A stretch of 64,000 bases of DNA, taken from NCBI GenBank assembly GCA_023055355.1, contig JALJCS010000001.1:110624881-110688880 (forward strand). Direction: 5' to 3'. Made by a program: the position numbers and the translations under genes. This stretch comes from Agelaius tricolor (Eukaryota > Chordata > Aves > Passeriformes > Icteridae). The notes below the pieces were generated by a model that searched no databases, was not told where the DNA came from, and was given only the letters and a program-made list of their open reading frames with translations. Of this stretch, positions 1 to 12,448 are shown piece after piece. Positions within the stretch are counted from its first letter, which is position 1; each line of letters begins with the position of its first letter.

Positions 1-299
1 GCTTCAGAAAAGACAAGGACAAGGGAGAATGGTTTTAAACTAAAAGAAGAGAGATTTAGGTTAGATATTAGGAAGAAGTTCTTCCCTGTGAGGGTGCTGA
101 GGCCCTGGCACAGGTTTCCCTGTGCTGTGGTTTCATAGAAGTTGTGGCTGCCCAATCCCTGGAAGTGTCCCAGGCCATGTTGGAAAGGTCTTGGAGCAGC
201 CTGGGATCATGGAAAGTGTCCCTGCCCATGACAGAGGTGGAACTGGAGGAGCTTTAAGGTTTCTCCAAACACAAACCATTCTGCAATTCTGTGGTTCTG
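1..299 (+). mobile_element. CR1 LINE 3' end, 5'-truncated
   Basis: This is the last 0.3 kb of a CR1 retrotransposon in sense orientation, already truncated at the window edge. The order of the CR1 3' region is visible: the AAGAAGTTCTTCCCTGTGAG block (about 72-91), the CTGGCACAGG segment, the GTGTCCCTGCCCATG block near 216, and the terminal octamer-type tail ATTCTGTGGTTCTG (286-299). CR1 has no poly-A and ends in such 8-bp repeats. About 10 bp around 120-140 look duplicated or diverged relative to the usual element. It has no coding capacity. Confidence 0.9.
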
Positions 300-2451
300 A
301 AATTTAGAGATCTTATTTAGGACTCTCAGGGGTGTGTGTGCATATGTGTGACCTGGCACAAAGGTTTTTAACGGCTAGGAGATAAAAATGTCTCAAGAAT
401 TTTCCATCATTTTTGCATGTTATCATCTACCAATTCTGAGCTGGGAAGCACATCAATGCTGGGGAAATAAGATCAGTTAGGTTCAGATAGGAAATACAAC
501 ACCAATTGTAACCACAAGAAAAACAGTGACATTTGAAAGGAAATCAGAGACCTCAGGCAAATCCAGAGGAAATATGCAGGAAGAACTTCAGTCACAGAGG
601 AAGATTTTTCCCTACTTTGGCATCATTGCCCATAAAATGATGTCAGAGATAGTTTTTCTTTAAAAAAACCCCCTTATTTTATTTGCCCATCCAGCAACAG
701 CTGCCATGACCAGAATTCTGCTCTGTGTCTGCTATGATGCCAAAGCAGTTTTCAGCTCACAGTGGGGATTTCTGTTCAAAAATGTTCCCCTCTACACGCA
801 AGAGCAGTGGTGGCTATAGGGGTGCCCAGTTTTATGTATCTTCCAGCAGCTGGAGAGAAGAGTGGTTTTGACACAAGCATTTTTCTTTTTTCCAAGAAAC
901 TCATTCAGCAAACTATGTAAGTTTTTCTTTTAATTCAGTAAAAATGGATACACAGGAGAAGGACAACAGTGATCATGGTCTTGGTGCAAGAGTGAGGTGT
1001 ATCCAGTGAAAGAACAGATCAGAGATTTAAAACAAGCTGAGATAAAGTCTTTCGTCATAGAACAGGCAGCCAGCCCATGGAATTCCCTCTTTCCAGACAC
1101 TGATATCAGATATTTCAAGGGCTTAATCTTCTGATAATTTCAAGTGTTGCCCATACAGCTTTGTATACAAGAAGTTCATGTTGTTATGTAAAAAGCAGGA
1201 TTCTCGTGAAACTCCTGAGCTGGAAGTTATTGCAGTCTGGGAGAGACTTCTGAAGAAATATTGTACATAGACATTAATTTTTGGCTCCTACTGGAGACAG
1301 GATATTGGTCTGATCTAGTACAGTGATTTTTTGTTCTTAAATATCAGCATATTTCACTTGGCCTTACAATGTGCAATATTTTGTCTTCCAGTCCTAAACT
1401 CCTAAACAAGATTTTTTTCCCCACAGAATTTGAAAACAAGAAGGAAAAAAAATCAACTTTGTTTTGTTCTTATTGATCCAATATGACTTTAATTTTGCTT
1501 TTATTTTTCAATTACATTTGTAAATATGTTATTTGCAGTCAAAGATAAGATTTGCTTTTTTTCATTTAGTCACTTACTCATTTGGACTTGAATTTAAGCA
1601 GGTTTGCATAATGACAGTCTGTTGTGCTTCTTAATTTGGGAATTAGGGATCTTGGAGGAACCCTACTGTTTACCAGCTTCAGTAAAATATCAATTTAAAA
1701 TTCATTCCAATGGGTTTGGATTCTGCTCTTCCCTGTGGAGAAGAACACCTCATTTTATGTGGTAAACTGATTCCAGTGGCACCCCCAATGCTGGATAACC
1801 CAAATCTCTTGTACCCCACAGAGCACACCTCTGCACATGAGACCTCACTGCTGAAAGTCCTGAGATCTGTTTATTTGGTGACCATGGTAAAGAAACTATT
1901 TTGTGTGAAGGGACTGACAGCTTGGAATTTTCTTCAGCCCTTTTCTAATGGTTAAGGCATTTCTGCAAATCTTGTGTCTACACAAAAATATTCTCAGGGA
2001 ATCTGCTATAAAAAGGCAACATTTTGAACTGCACTGAATAAGATTTTCATGTCTTCTTCCTTAGTTTAGCAAGACCTACCATATACCACTATTCTAGCAT
2101 TTCCAGTTTTGGCTTGAACTGTAACAGTTTAATTCAGGTTATTCATTCTATTCTGTGAAATGAGGACACAATTGTTAATGGCCACTGTCATTGTGCTTGG
2201 CCTCTTCTTTCTGAACAGCCTTGTGTACTAGGACTGAGATGACTGAAGTTCATGGGCAATCAGCATATTGACATGAAGGAATTTTTAGTCATAACTCTTG
2301 AGGTCAGAAAATGGTTTGAATATGGTCTTGAGTCTCAGAATGACACTGGGAAATAAATTGGATGAGCTCATCCTTACCTGACTTTGCAGTAAGTCATTTA
2401 CAGGAATACCTGCTCTGAGTGGGATTGACCTGGTTATGTTTCCATCATTGA
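300..2451. other. Unique AT-rich sequence, no gene seen
   Basis: No repeat family or exon recognised. The longest open frame is 81 codons (1710-1955, plus), with no domain and no coding signature. A T-rich stretch lies at 1410-1570. Confidence 0.6.
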
Positions 2452-2530
2452 GAGAATCAGAGAATCATAGAACAATTTGGTTTGGAAAAGATCCTAAAGA
2501 TTGTGTAGTTCCAACTCCCTGCTATGTCTT
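2452..2530 (-). mobile_element. CR1 LINE 3' tail fragment
   Basis: This is an antisense CR1 3' end. The complement of the octamer tail reads AGAATCATAGAA (2460-2471), followed by the diverged forms of the TTTGG..GGAAAAGAT and GTTCCAACTCCCTGC blocks. Similarity fades near 2530. Short and old. Confidence 0.8.
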
Positions 2531-3879
2531 GGAAATAAATCCCTTCATTTAGCAATGATGAACCCCAACCTGATATCTTCTCTACATTTCCTTAATATTC
2601 AAATCTGGATATCAAAGATTGGTTGAGATGGGGCCTACTCTGTATACTCTGAATTCAAGGTACAGGAAAGTTCCTGTTTTGCTCCAGTTTTGCTTTAAAC
2701 ACAGATTTTCCCAAGCTCATCTGAAAAGCAAAGCTTTGTTCATCTGTTATTTACACAAATGGAGGTTGTGGTGTGATGACAAAGATCACCTCCATATGAC
2801 AGAGAGAACCAATATCAGATAGGCATCATACTTATAATGATAAATTTTAGAACACCAGAGGTATTTCAGAGAAGTCACATTTTACCAGGGGTTAGTCTCT
2901 GCGCAATTATATCTCTTACTTCTAAAAGAATGGAAAACACATTGTAAAAGCATTAAGAGGAATAGAAACTCCTTCTATAAGTATCTACAAAGTCATATAT
3001 GGAGCTGAAAGCTTCCCTTGCCAGTTTTCCAAGGCACATGATGCTTTCTAAAGACACCAAGTTGCTGCTTATTGTATATTTCAGTATGGGACCAAAATCT
3101 GTCTCCGATGGTTTTGGACACCTTGTTACATCCCATTCCAAAATCTGTCAAGCATGTGATGACAGCTGAGGCACAGAGGAATACTTCTCTGGTTCAAGAA
3201 CAAGAAGGCCTAGAAGGAAAATTTGCTGATTTGCTAAACTCTTTAAGTTTGCAGATACAGCTGTAGGATGCTGAGCATGTCGCTGTAAAGCATCACAAAT
3301 ATCAGGACTTTTGTCTCCATGGATTATTGAGCCAGGCAGCTCCTATCTGAACTGTCCCCATGTAACTTGGGCACTGCCAATAGATTAATCCTGAAATCTC
3401 ATGTTGACAGATAGAGCTACATTTGGATTCATCCAAATCCGAGTTGCCTAGAGGTTTTGATGGAACAACATTTACAGGAGATTTCAAACCAGAACTCTAA
3501 TGACTTGTGTTTTCTATCATTGTACAGACACATCTTGCCTCAGAGAAGCAAGAAACACAGTTCTGTGTGTATTTTTATTAGGGTAACTGATAGCAGTAAG
3601 GGTAACCACTCCAAGAGAGTTATTTAATATATCTATGCTGGTGTTTCAATTAATATAATTGTTCAGTGAGAAAGCCTACACAAGGGGAAGATGATTAGGT
3701 TTCACTTAAATTTTGTGGTAGAGGTATTCCCCAGAATGTTGTTCCCAGCTTGGTACCAATGAGACAATAAGATGTGGTGTTTTATTTTTTAGCACCAGAT
3801 ACCTGTCTTCCTCAGAACCTTTGTAGACCAATATGACTTTAGCTAAAGCACCTTGTCTTTGGTTAAAGCCCATCTGGGA
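2531..3879. other. Unique sequence, no gene seen
   Basis: Short overlapping open frames on both strands, all under 68 codons, none with recognisable domains. No repeat recognised. Confidence 0.6.
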
Positions 3880-4091
3880 CTTCACTAAAATGGTGCCCAG
3901 CACTGGGACAGGCTGCCCAGGGCAGTGGTGGAGTTACCAACTCTAGAGGGACTTAAAAAATGTATAGATGTGGCTCTTGGGGACACAGTTTAGTGGTGGC
4001 CTTGGCAGTGTTTGTCAATGTTAGATTAACAGTTGGACCTGATGATTTTACTGGTCTTTTTCTACCCTAAAAAAAATTCTATGAGTCTATG
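3880..4091 (+). mobile_element. CR1 LINE 3' end (TTTAGTGGTGGCC subtype)
   Basis: Sense CR1 3' end from another subfamily than the copy at position 1. It carries GACAGGCTGCCCAGGGCAGT (3905-3924), then TTTAGTGGTGGCCTTGGCAG (about 3989-4008), GTTGGACCTGATGATTTTAC, and the paired tail ATTCTATGAGTCTATG (4076-4091). 5'-truncated, as is usual for CR1. Confidence 0.92.
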
Positions 4092-5324
4092 AAAACAATG
4101 TTACAGTGCCCAAAATTAGATCTTGTATGAAAATGTACTGGTGATTTAAGTGACTTTTGAAATCTTTCTGTGTAGGAACAGTTCAAGAGCACAGTCTGCA
4201 GCCAGTCCATTTCAATCTCACCTCCACATTTTTCCTGCCAGGAATCTCCCTCCTGCAGTGGACCTGGAAATATGCAGAAAAGGCAGTGATTTCACTTGGC
4301 AAAATCTCAAATCAATGCAGTTACAGTGAGCAAAACTTTTAACCTTGTCCCCAAGACTCTCTAGAATAGATGTTCTTATGTTGTTTTCTTTTGGGAATAA
4401 AATCCTATCTCTCCCCTACAGGTATCTTTTCTCTCTTTATAGTAGCATAGTTACCAGGATCCAATTTAAAATGTTCAAAACCCCAAATTCCTCAAAAGGC
4501 AGTGTGAAACTACACCTCACACATCACTACAAAAATAAGCAAGCTTTGATTTATTTCAGTAGTGGAGTGTTCCTGCACTCTCACTAAAAGTTTGTTGTAC
4601 AGGAGAGGTGTTAGACTGTCTAAAATACATGGTTATAAAGATTCTGATTATTTTCTCAGCTTTGTTGTAATCTATGAGTGTAGAATTACAGTCACCTTAC
4701 CCAAAATACTCACCTGTGAGTCAGACATCCATTCAGAATCCCTGTGGCTCCCTGGACAATGAGCAGTGACAATGAAAACACAGAGAGGATATTTATTCTA
4801 TTTATTACAATAAATATTGATGGACACATGCTCATCAGCAAATATGTTTATTATTAAATCAAGGTTTTAATAATAATTTCTCATGTAGGTTGGATGTATT
4901 TTGTTCTGTCTCTATTTACAGGAGTCTAGATTACCAGTTTGGATTTTATTTATAGCTTTAGAGCAGATAGATTTCAATATGATGAACTCCAGTTTTTTTT
5001 TTCGAAAGTGTGCAGTTATTGCATCAGTTTCTCATCTCTTGGGAGCACTTTACACACACTTTAACCAAGCTGGATCGCCCCCAAACCTCACTGTATTTCT
5101 TGCAGCTTGTCCACTCCTTTAAAATATAAGAACCTTTTTTAAAAGCTTGTTTTGTACTTGTTTAGGTTGCTAAAACCCATGGTTTCCCGGGCCCTGGCTG
5201 AACTGTTCGGCAGGAGCACTAGGTGGCAATGCTGTTACAGCGAAAACTCCAGCAGCTCCTGAAGCGCAGCGATGCCAACCACAGGCTCAGAGAGCTGATG
5301 GCACTTCTGCAGTGGCTGTGGGAC
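4092..5324. other. Unique sequence, AT-rich with short GC-rich end
   Basis: 4785-4880 is very AT-rich. 5180-5324 is GC-richer and adjoins the CR1 that follows; it may be the original flank or an unrecognised piece of that element. No exon recognised. Confidence 0.55.
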
Positions 5325-5834
5325 AATGTTTTGATTGTCCCCATGTGCTGGGCACTGCTGAGGCCATACCTCCAATCCTGGGTTCAGTTCTGGGCTCCTC
5401 ATAACAAGAAGGACATTGAGGGGCTGGAGAGTGTGCAGGGAAGGGAACGGAGCTGGGGAAGGCTCTGGAGCACAGGTCTGAGGAGGAGCAGCTGAGGGAG
5501 CTGGAAAAAGGGCTCATCCTGGAGAAAAGGAGGCTCAGGGGGGACCTTCTCACTCTCTACAACTCCCTGAATGGAGATTGTAGCCAAGGGGGTGTTGGAC
5601 AAAAGAAACGCCCCCAAGTTGTGCCAGTGGAAGGTTAAGCTGATTATCAGAAAGAAATTCTTCATGAAAAAGGTTGTTAAGTCCAGAGTGCCCAGGGAAG
5701 ATGTGGCATCACCATCTCTGGAGGCATTTAAAAGGTGTGTGAATGTGGCTTAGTGGTGGCCTTGGCAGTGCCAGTTTAACAGTTGAACTTGATGACCTTA
5801 GAGTCCAATCTAAATTATTCCATGATTCTGTGGT
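5325..5834 (+). mobile_element. CR1 LINE, ORF2 C-terminus plus 3' UTR
   Basis: A roughly 510-bp sense CR1. The first part matches the end of the ORF2 polyprotein region (GATTGTCCCC near 5333, then CTGGGTTCAGTTCTGGGCTC at about 5378-5397, and the AGGAGGAGCAGCTGAGGGAG block at 5481-5500). Then come the 3' region (ACCTTCTCACTCTCTACAAC at 5542-5561, GTGCCCAGGGAAG) and the tail CCATGATTCTGTG (5820-5832). Frame is broken; only short open frames remain. It belongs to the same broad subfamily as the antisense copy at 18204-18714. Confidence 0.92.
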
Positions 5835-5951
5835 TTCACTTGCCCAGGCTTGCTCTCAGTGAGGAGTAGGTGGCTGATTTGTTTCCACTTTCAAAATAAT
5901 GCAGAGATTGTGACGTGACATTTAGCACAAGTTTGGTCTTCCCCATGTAAT

Positions 5952-5987
5952 TTCCAGTGATTCCAGGGAATCCAGGGAATTCCAGGG
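5952..5987 (+). repeat. Short tandem TCCAGGGA-type repeat
   Basis: About four imperfect copies of an 8-10 bp unit (ATTCCAGGGAATCCAGGGAA and continuation), probably formed by local slippage. Confidence 0.7.
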
Positions 5988-8949
5988 ATTGAATGGCAAA
6001 TATTGAATGAGGAATACACAGGAATGAGCTGACTGTCCTACCAGGCTGAGGTTCAGCAATCTTACTGGGGAAAGTGAAAACTCAACCTGATCCTAATAAT
6101 GTGGGTGAGATCATAAAAAGCCTTCAGTTGTGCTTCCTCTTTCCACAGGTACATTGGAATGAAGTAAAAGACAACATTCCTGACATAAAATCTTGAATGT
6201 GTGTAGCTTTTGCTAAGATAAGTTCTTTTGAAGACAAAAAAAGCCAGTGCAAGTGTTCTACAGCTACCAGTTCAGAGCAGCACAGCCAGAAATCTGTGTT
6301 TAATTGACTCCAATACAATTTAATACAGTTAACCTGTATTATCAGTTCATGATTTTGGAGGCCTCTCCACACTTCCAGTATTTATTTTATCCATTTTAAT
6401 TAATATAATTTACCATTGTCATAAATTTTGTGAATTTCAGCTATGGATACCAGGAGAATAAGGAACTGTTCTGGTCTGAGTTTATCCCATCACTACAGGA
6501 ACTTGTTTTTAATTATTTTTATGGAAATACTGCATCCTGTTGATAGCAAACTGCTCTCAGTATAGAAAACACCTCCCCATGTTCCAGGGTGAGGAGAAGA
6601 TTAATCTTCACTATTTTGGTCTTAAAATGCTTTTATAGTTTTATGCACTTTATATGAAGGTTGGACTTGATGGTCTTAGAAATCTTTTCCAATCTTAGTG
6701 AATTTATGATTCTTTTCCAAATGTAAGGCTAAGTAACAATAAATAAATAAAATGAATGGATGCACATCCATGGACTTGTTAGAGTGTTACATGAGTGTGT
6801 GTAGCCAAATATGTGAGGTTGTTTCATGCATTCAGACTTGAAATGCTAAATTTAGACTTTTTAGACATTTTCTAGCAGGAAAAAATGAGTAGTGCTGCTA
6901 ACCTAAAAGACAAGTACATTTTCCTTTTTAATACTCCCATTTATATAGATTTTTTTCCTCACCAAAATGCATTTAGAATATTTTCCACAAGCATGTAAAT
7001 TTAGCTACTCTGGGTGGAATTGGTTTTGGTTTTGGACCTGCTCATCGATCCTGATTTCACAAATGATATAAACATGAGCTGCCCCAAAAGGATTCCTGCT
7101 TTTTCCCTGTCTTATCTGACAACCTTTTCCTGCCCCTCCCTAATCAGGGAACTCTCCTGCAGTGTGTCAGAGCAAGGAAATTGAATGTTTAAATCCATTT
7201 TTTCTTGTTTGTTGGGAGAAATCCAATGGTCTGGTTGATGATTGAGGAAATATACTGCAAAAAACCAACCAAATAAACGAATAAATATATCACATCCAAA
7301 AAGTAAATGCTAGTCCTGAGTTTTGTGGGTTTGGATTTTGTTTGTTCCCTTAATATGTCATCACAAGATGGGAAGGGAAACCCGAAAAGGTTTTATTGTT
7401 ATTATGGAAAGAGCAGTTTATTTTTCAGATTCAGAGCCATCTATTTAGACCAGAATAAAGACAGGAAAGAAATGAGGGATTTTTGCTGGTGTTGAGCCAT
7501 GTGATCCTACACAGGCTTTGACAGCACAGCAAACTTGTGCTGATATCTGAAGAAAAATCAGAAGCAGCTATAAGGTGGAAAGTTTAAAGAATTGAAAGGA
7601 TGTGCATTTCTGGCCTTATTCATGTCTCATTAGCTTCTGGCACAGTTAATTGCCTAGACCAGCAGAAAACACTTGTTCTTTTTCTTTTTCGATGCAAATT
7701 TTTGGGTAAAAATTTGTGATGTCAGGGAAAAAAAGGTGGTGCCCAAAGAACAGAGTGGACATAGCATTTTTTCAAAAGTATCAGCTATGACAATTAAGAG
7801 TTTATCTCCACCATCCCCCTTCCCAAACAGGTGTATCTCCCCATAATTCCCTCTGAGAATTATGGGAAGAAACATATCAGCATGTTTCCAAAAGTATATT
7901 CTTGCCATAGGATTCTCCATGCTTCTTTGCTCAGTCAATAAATCCCTTTGACCAGGACAGGGATATGAGAACAACTACAAAGGAATTAATTTAACTAAAA
8001 TTAACATAATGAAATTTAATATAATGAAATCAATAGTGTTTGGATGATGCCTTTTTCTCATTACATGCCTTACTGGGAATTTCCAGAGGTTGTTGGATGC
8101 TGAAATATGTGGCTAAAATTTCAAGCCTTTTTCAAATGACCCTACACTTGCAGACACCAAAATATCTCTGATCTGATCCTATGGATCACAGTGAAGAGAC
8201 AGTAAAACAAATACCCCAGAAACATCCAGAATTTCCTTTTCCTTATTGTTCCAAAATGAATGACTCCAAACTCCCAGATGAAAAAAAATAGGGAAGAGCA
8301 ATGCCCTTTCTCCTTACCTGGGGAAGTCACCATGACTCAAGAGAGGCATTTTAAATGTCACAGGGCTTCCTTTCCACAGAGCATTTGTGGCTCCTGTGTG
8401 ATTTACCTCCTACACTCTGAACAGAATTCCCAAGGAGGAACCCCAGTGAAGAAATTTAAGATTGAAAATAGGCACATGAGCCCAGTCAGACATCCTGGAA
8501 TTGGCCAAGGCAATCAGATCATTAGAGCAGCTGGAACAATCCTGAAAAATGCCATACTCTCTGGGAAACTTCTAGCTGGAATGTGAAAATTAATTTCTTT
8601 TTTTTTTTTTTTTTTGGTTTTTCAAAAAAGGACTTCCATCCACCCCTCCCCTGCCTTTGAACCTGCTTCCCATTAATTTTCACGCCCATATAAATTTTTA
8701 ATACAATACTTTGGTAAATGGTGGTGTTTGCAAAAAGCCATGACAAAAAATCCTTTTCTTTATTAAAACTGAAATCTATAATTAGGAATATCTCTATGAT
8801 TGTTTCAACACAGATCATTAAAAATACATATTGGAGTTTTAAAAACTCAACAAACCATGGACCAAAACATATTTTGTTTCTCTTTTAATGGTACTTTCTT
8901 TTGAGTTCAGAGCAAATATCTTTCAAATAAGCAGAGAAAATTCAGTGAC
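5988..8949. other. Mostly unique sequence
   Basis: Contains one CR1 tail (6658-6714, listed separately) and an 18-bp T run at 8598-8615. The longest frames (106 codons minus at 7654-7974; 108 codons plus at 8260-8586) show no family, no repeat periodicity and no splice context I can support. Confidence 0.55.
6658..6714 (+). mobile_element. CR1 LINE terminal tail fragment
   Basis: Only the last 57 bp of a CR1: AGGTTGGACTTGATGGTCTT, a CTTTTCCAATCTTAGTGAAT block, and a decayed TTTATGATTC tail. An extreme 5' truncation, or the remnant of a larger deletion. Confidence 0.8.
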
Positions 8950-9102
8950 TCACAGAATCACAGAATGGTTTGTGTTGGAAGGACTCGATCCTCTCAGCCT
9001 TTCCCCATAGCAGAAGTTCTCCACCTCTCTGTCTACTTGGTGGACTCCTCTAGATCTGCCCCAATGGGTCCATGTCCTTCCTGTGCTGAGCATCCCAGGG
9101 TT
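8950..9102 (-). mobile_element. CR1 LINE, internally deleted
   Basis: Antisense CR1. The tail TCACAGAATCACAGAATGG (8950-8968) and TTGGAAGGACTC are followed directly by CTCTCAGCCTTTCCCCATAG (8991-9010), a block normally about 300 bp further inside the element. It continues through GGGTCCATGTCCTTCCTGTG (9065-9084). The internal 3' UTR segment has been lost. Confidence 0.85.
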
Positions 9103-9736
9103 GGATTAAATTGCTAAATATACATGACATGAAACCATTAATATATGGTTTCACTGTGCAGTTTCACCTATGGTAATTCCAATCTCAGACAGGCAAAGAT
9201 ACACATTACAGGGAAAGACACCATTCTTGATGCTTCTTGCATCAAAATCAGTGTTTTAAGGGTAACCTGGGCCTTCACAAAGCCCACTTTGTTTTGTTAT
9301 AACCGTTCAGGCAAAACTGGCTGTGAGAAAGATATTAATTCTGGCACAATGACTTGGAAAGTTTCATACCACAGTGCAGCATAAAACAGTAATTAGATGA
9401 AGAAAAATTAAGTAACTCCTTTTGTTTTAATGGTGATGTGAAGCCTTTCAAAGATGCAGCTACACAGTCCATGACTCTCCCCAGACACATTAAAGCAAAA
9501 CCTTCATTTTTCTGCCCCTCTCAAACCCATAAATTCTGCTGGATTACACGCCAAGTTGATTTAAAGTGGTTGCTCAATGAAAAGGAAGTGTTGACTTTAA
9601 ATTTCAATGCTTCATAATGTTCTGAAGGAAGCTGCAATCTTCTTTCATGGACAAAATGAGACTTTCCACTCTTCAATTCAGATTGCAAAGTTTTTATTAC
9701 TGGTATTATAGGATAATCACTGCTTTTAGGTTTTTT
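9103..9736. other. Unique sequence, no gene seen
   Basis: Nothing recognised. One 79-codon open frame at 9145-9384 (plus) has no identifiable domain. Confidence 0.55.
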
Positions 9737-9990
9737 ACCTGGCTGCAGTTTATCTCTTATTTTTTAAAAAGGAATCACTGATTGCTCCAAGCAGAACTCA
9801 CTTCATGAGTGAGTTTTTTTTACCTGGTTGAAGTTTTTTTTCTTTAATTTTTAAAAGGAATCACTGATTGCTCCAAGCAGAACTCACTTCATGAGTGAGT
9901 TTTTTACCTGGTTGCAGTTTTTTGGTTTTTTATTTATTTTTTTTTAAAGGAATCACCGATTGCTCCAAGCAGAGCTCACTCCATGTGCTC
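9737..9990 (+). repeat. Three-copy ~85-bp tandem repeat with hairpin units
   Basis: Three head-to-tail units start at ACCTGG (9737, 9822, 9906; periods 85 and 84 bp). Each carries GGAATCACTGATTGCTCCAA and GCAGAACTCAC. Units 1 and 2 contain a perfect 8-bp inverted repeat, AACTCACT and AGTGAGTT around a TCATG loop (9795-9815 in unit 1), followed by a T run. Unit 3 has lost the hairpin (GAGCTCACTCCATG). Units 1 and 2 are nearly identical apart from T-run length, so that duplication is younger. Confidence 0.9.
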
Positions 9991-12443
9991 TGGAGTTTCT
10001 GTCCCACCTGTGCAGATGTTTAGGTCATGCTGTGTGGCTCAGACCTGTACAAGGCACAGAGGGCTGAGCCCTCCACACTCTGGGCACTTGAGATTCCCAC
10101 TGAAGCACTGAATGCTGGATTCAGCCTTCCACAGCAAACATATGTCAATACACAGATGGTCACACTGCCAGAACTTTCCCACAGACATTTGTTCGATATT
10201 TTTAAGCAAAAAATGTTTTCCATGTCCTCAGACCTGTTGTTCACCCAAGTATTCCAGGCAATTTAACCTGCAGGCAGTTTGGCTTGGTTGTTTTTTTTTT
10301 TTTTTTCCTGGAGAAAAGCACAGGGATACAACAGTAAAAAGAATGCTAAAAAAATAAGCTAGGAAGGAGATGAATGAGGCAGATGGACAGAGGGACTGAT
10401 AGTCTGATATGCAGAAATAGTTTACTTGTAGAAAATCCAGAAGGATGTTTAGAGAGCACAGACTACAGCTTGTAAATGGGAAGAGTTCAAAGTGGGAACT
10501 GGGTATTCCAAGACAAGCTTGTGTGGGCTGGGAAGTAAATGTGTGTGTGACACACAAAAGCTTACTTCTCAAAAGAAAAACCATCTCTTTTCCCCTCTGA
10601 CAAACAAGCATTTTAACTGTGAGGTAAATGTAGATGGGACTGGGACACACTGAATAACAGGAACGTCCACAGGAGGATGAAGAACCTTCTGGAGAGATTT
10701 ACCTCCACAGACCATGGCAGAAAATCCAGATGATTAACTGGGGTAAAGGGTTATCTTTTACAAGATCCAAGTCAAAGACTCCCAAATCAACTGGTCAAGG
10801 ACAGTTTTAGCAGGCTTGGGATACTGCAGTTCCCTGTAGGCTGTAGAGCCCTGTCTTGAAAGAAAAGCACTTGTGCTACTGTAGTCTCAATGAAGCGTGA
10901 AGCAAAGCACGGGATGAGATGAAGGACAATATAAATTAATCTAACTCTCCTGGGAATGGTACCAAGTGGGTAATTTGTCCTGAAGGAACAGAAACAGTGA
11001 TGGTTCTGTTGTACAGAAACTGGAGATTTCATTAACACCTGGCTGTGGATGAGCCTTTGTCATGAAAAATCTAGAGACCAGGACATGATTCATTCACTCA
11101 ACTTTCTTTGAGTTCCAGTGCATGGCATAGTCCAATGGTCCTGCTTTGCACACTGTTCTGTAGATAAATATGTATATTGCTATGTAGATATGAGACATTC
11201 TTCAGAAACAGTGTGGTCAATGACCATTTCCCCCCCACCAAGATTTCAACATCTAAATAATTGCATTTTAAATACAATAACTAAATTAACTAAATAATTG
11301 TATCTCTTCTCTGTCCCACTTGAGAGATTCAGAGAAATTGTTGGACTCCTTTTTCTGACTCAGTTTTATGGATAAAACCAGAACTGCCAGAAGATACTGT
11401 ACTAGTGCAATAAATGTAAGAAAGTGTCTTTTAGCCCCTGTTAAATTAACTGATCTGTTCGGTAATTGATTATTGGAAGGCTTAAAATGATTTATCTCTC
11501 CCCCATACACTTTCAAGCACCCATTATTAAATTCTGAGTAGCTTGAAAAATTAAATTTCCTCTTTCAATACCCTCATGTCTCTCCTGCCCCTTCCTTTAG
11601 ATTTCTAGCAGGCTCCTGTGGCTATCAGATTTCTCAACCCTTCCCTTTCTCTCCATTTTCTCCTGCCTGTCCACAGGCCTGATTTCTCCAGGACCCCACA
11701 AGTTTGCACCCTGCTCTGCTCTTGCTCTTATATACCTTATCTCCATCTTCTTCTCAAACATTCTAATGTCTGATCTAACACAGGCTCACCACCCTTTGCT
11801 GTGCTCCAGTGGGAATGATATCCATGGGGTCAATCAGCATCTCCCTCTTGCCTTCACTGCAGTTATCTCCAATTTACACCAGCTGAGGATCCAGCCTTCT
11901 GCTGCCAAAAGTACTAATGATTTTGCAGAAATATGGGTCTCTCTCTCCCTCTCTTTCTCCTTTTTTTTTTCTCTCAGCATGAAAGATCTAATTACAAATT
12001 GCTGAAGGCTTGCTACAAATAATTTTTTTTTAAAAAAGGAGAAAAAATATACCCTTTTGACTCTGCATTGTCTGTAATAATTTACTGAAAGGAACTGGAT
12101 CTATGTTTTCACCCAAATAAATATTTCTCCTCATGAATACTGAAAACAACTATTCAGTGAAATATCTCCATGGAGAGGTTTTAAACTTATTTTAACAGCT
12201 GTGAGTTTGTTCAGGCTGATGTCACTGGATATCAGTACTCTGAATGATAGTGACATTACCATGGTATAATGTGAGCAGAACCACCCAGACTGGCTTCCTG
12301 CTCCCTGGAAATACCAATTATCCTACCTCCCAATATCTTCAATCCAGCGGGTGGGATGTGTGCCATATTTTTACTTTTTATGATTTTATTAAGGATGACA
12401 ACACAAGGAAGGCTAAAGGTGACATTCCTACTGGTAGGATGAA
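9991..12443. other. Mostly unique sequence, CT-rich patch
   Basis: A pyrimidine-rich tract lies at about 11937-11981. A 140-codon minus frame at 10228-10650 is rich in Phe, Ser and Leu and spans a T run; I see no domain in it. No repeat family recognised. Confidence 0.55.
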
Positions 12444-12448
12444 CAGTG

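Noticed and set aside
9795..9820. Hairpin followed by T run, resembling a bacterial terminator
   Set aside because: The window is vertebrate nuclear DNA. The structure is part of a tandemly repeated unit, not at the end of a gene.
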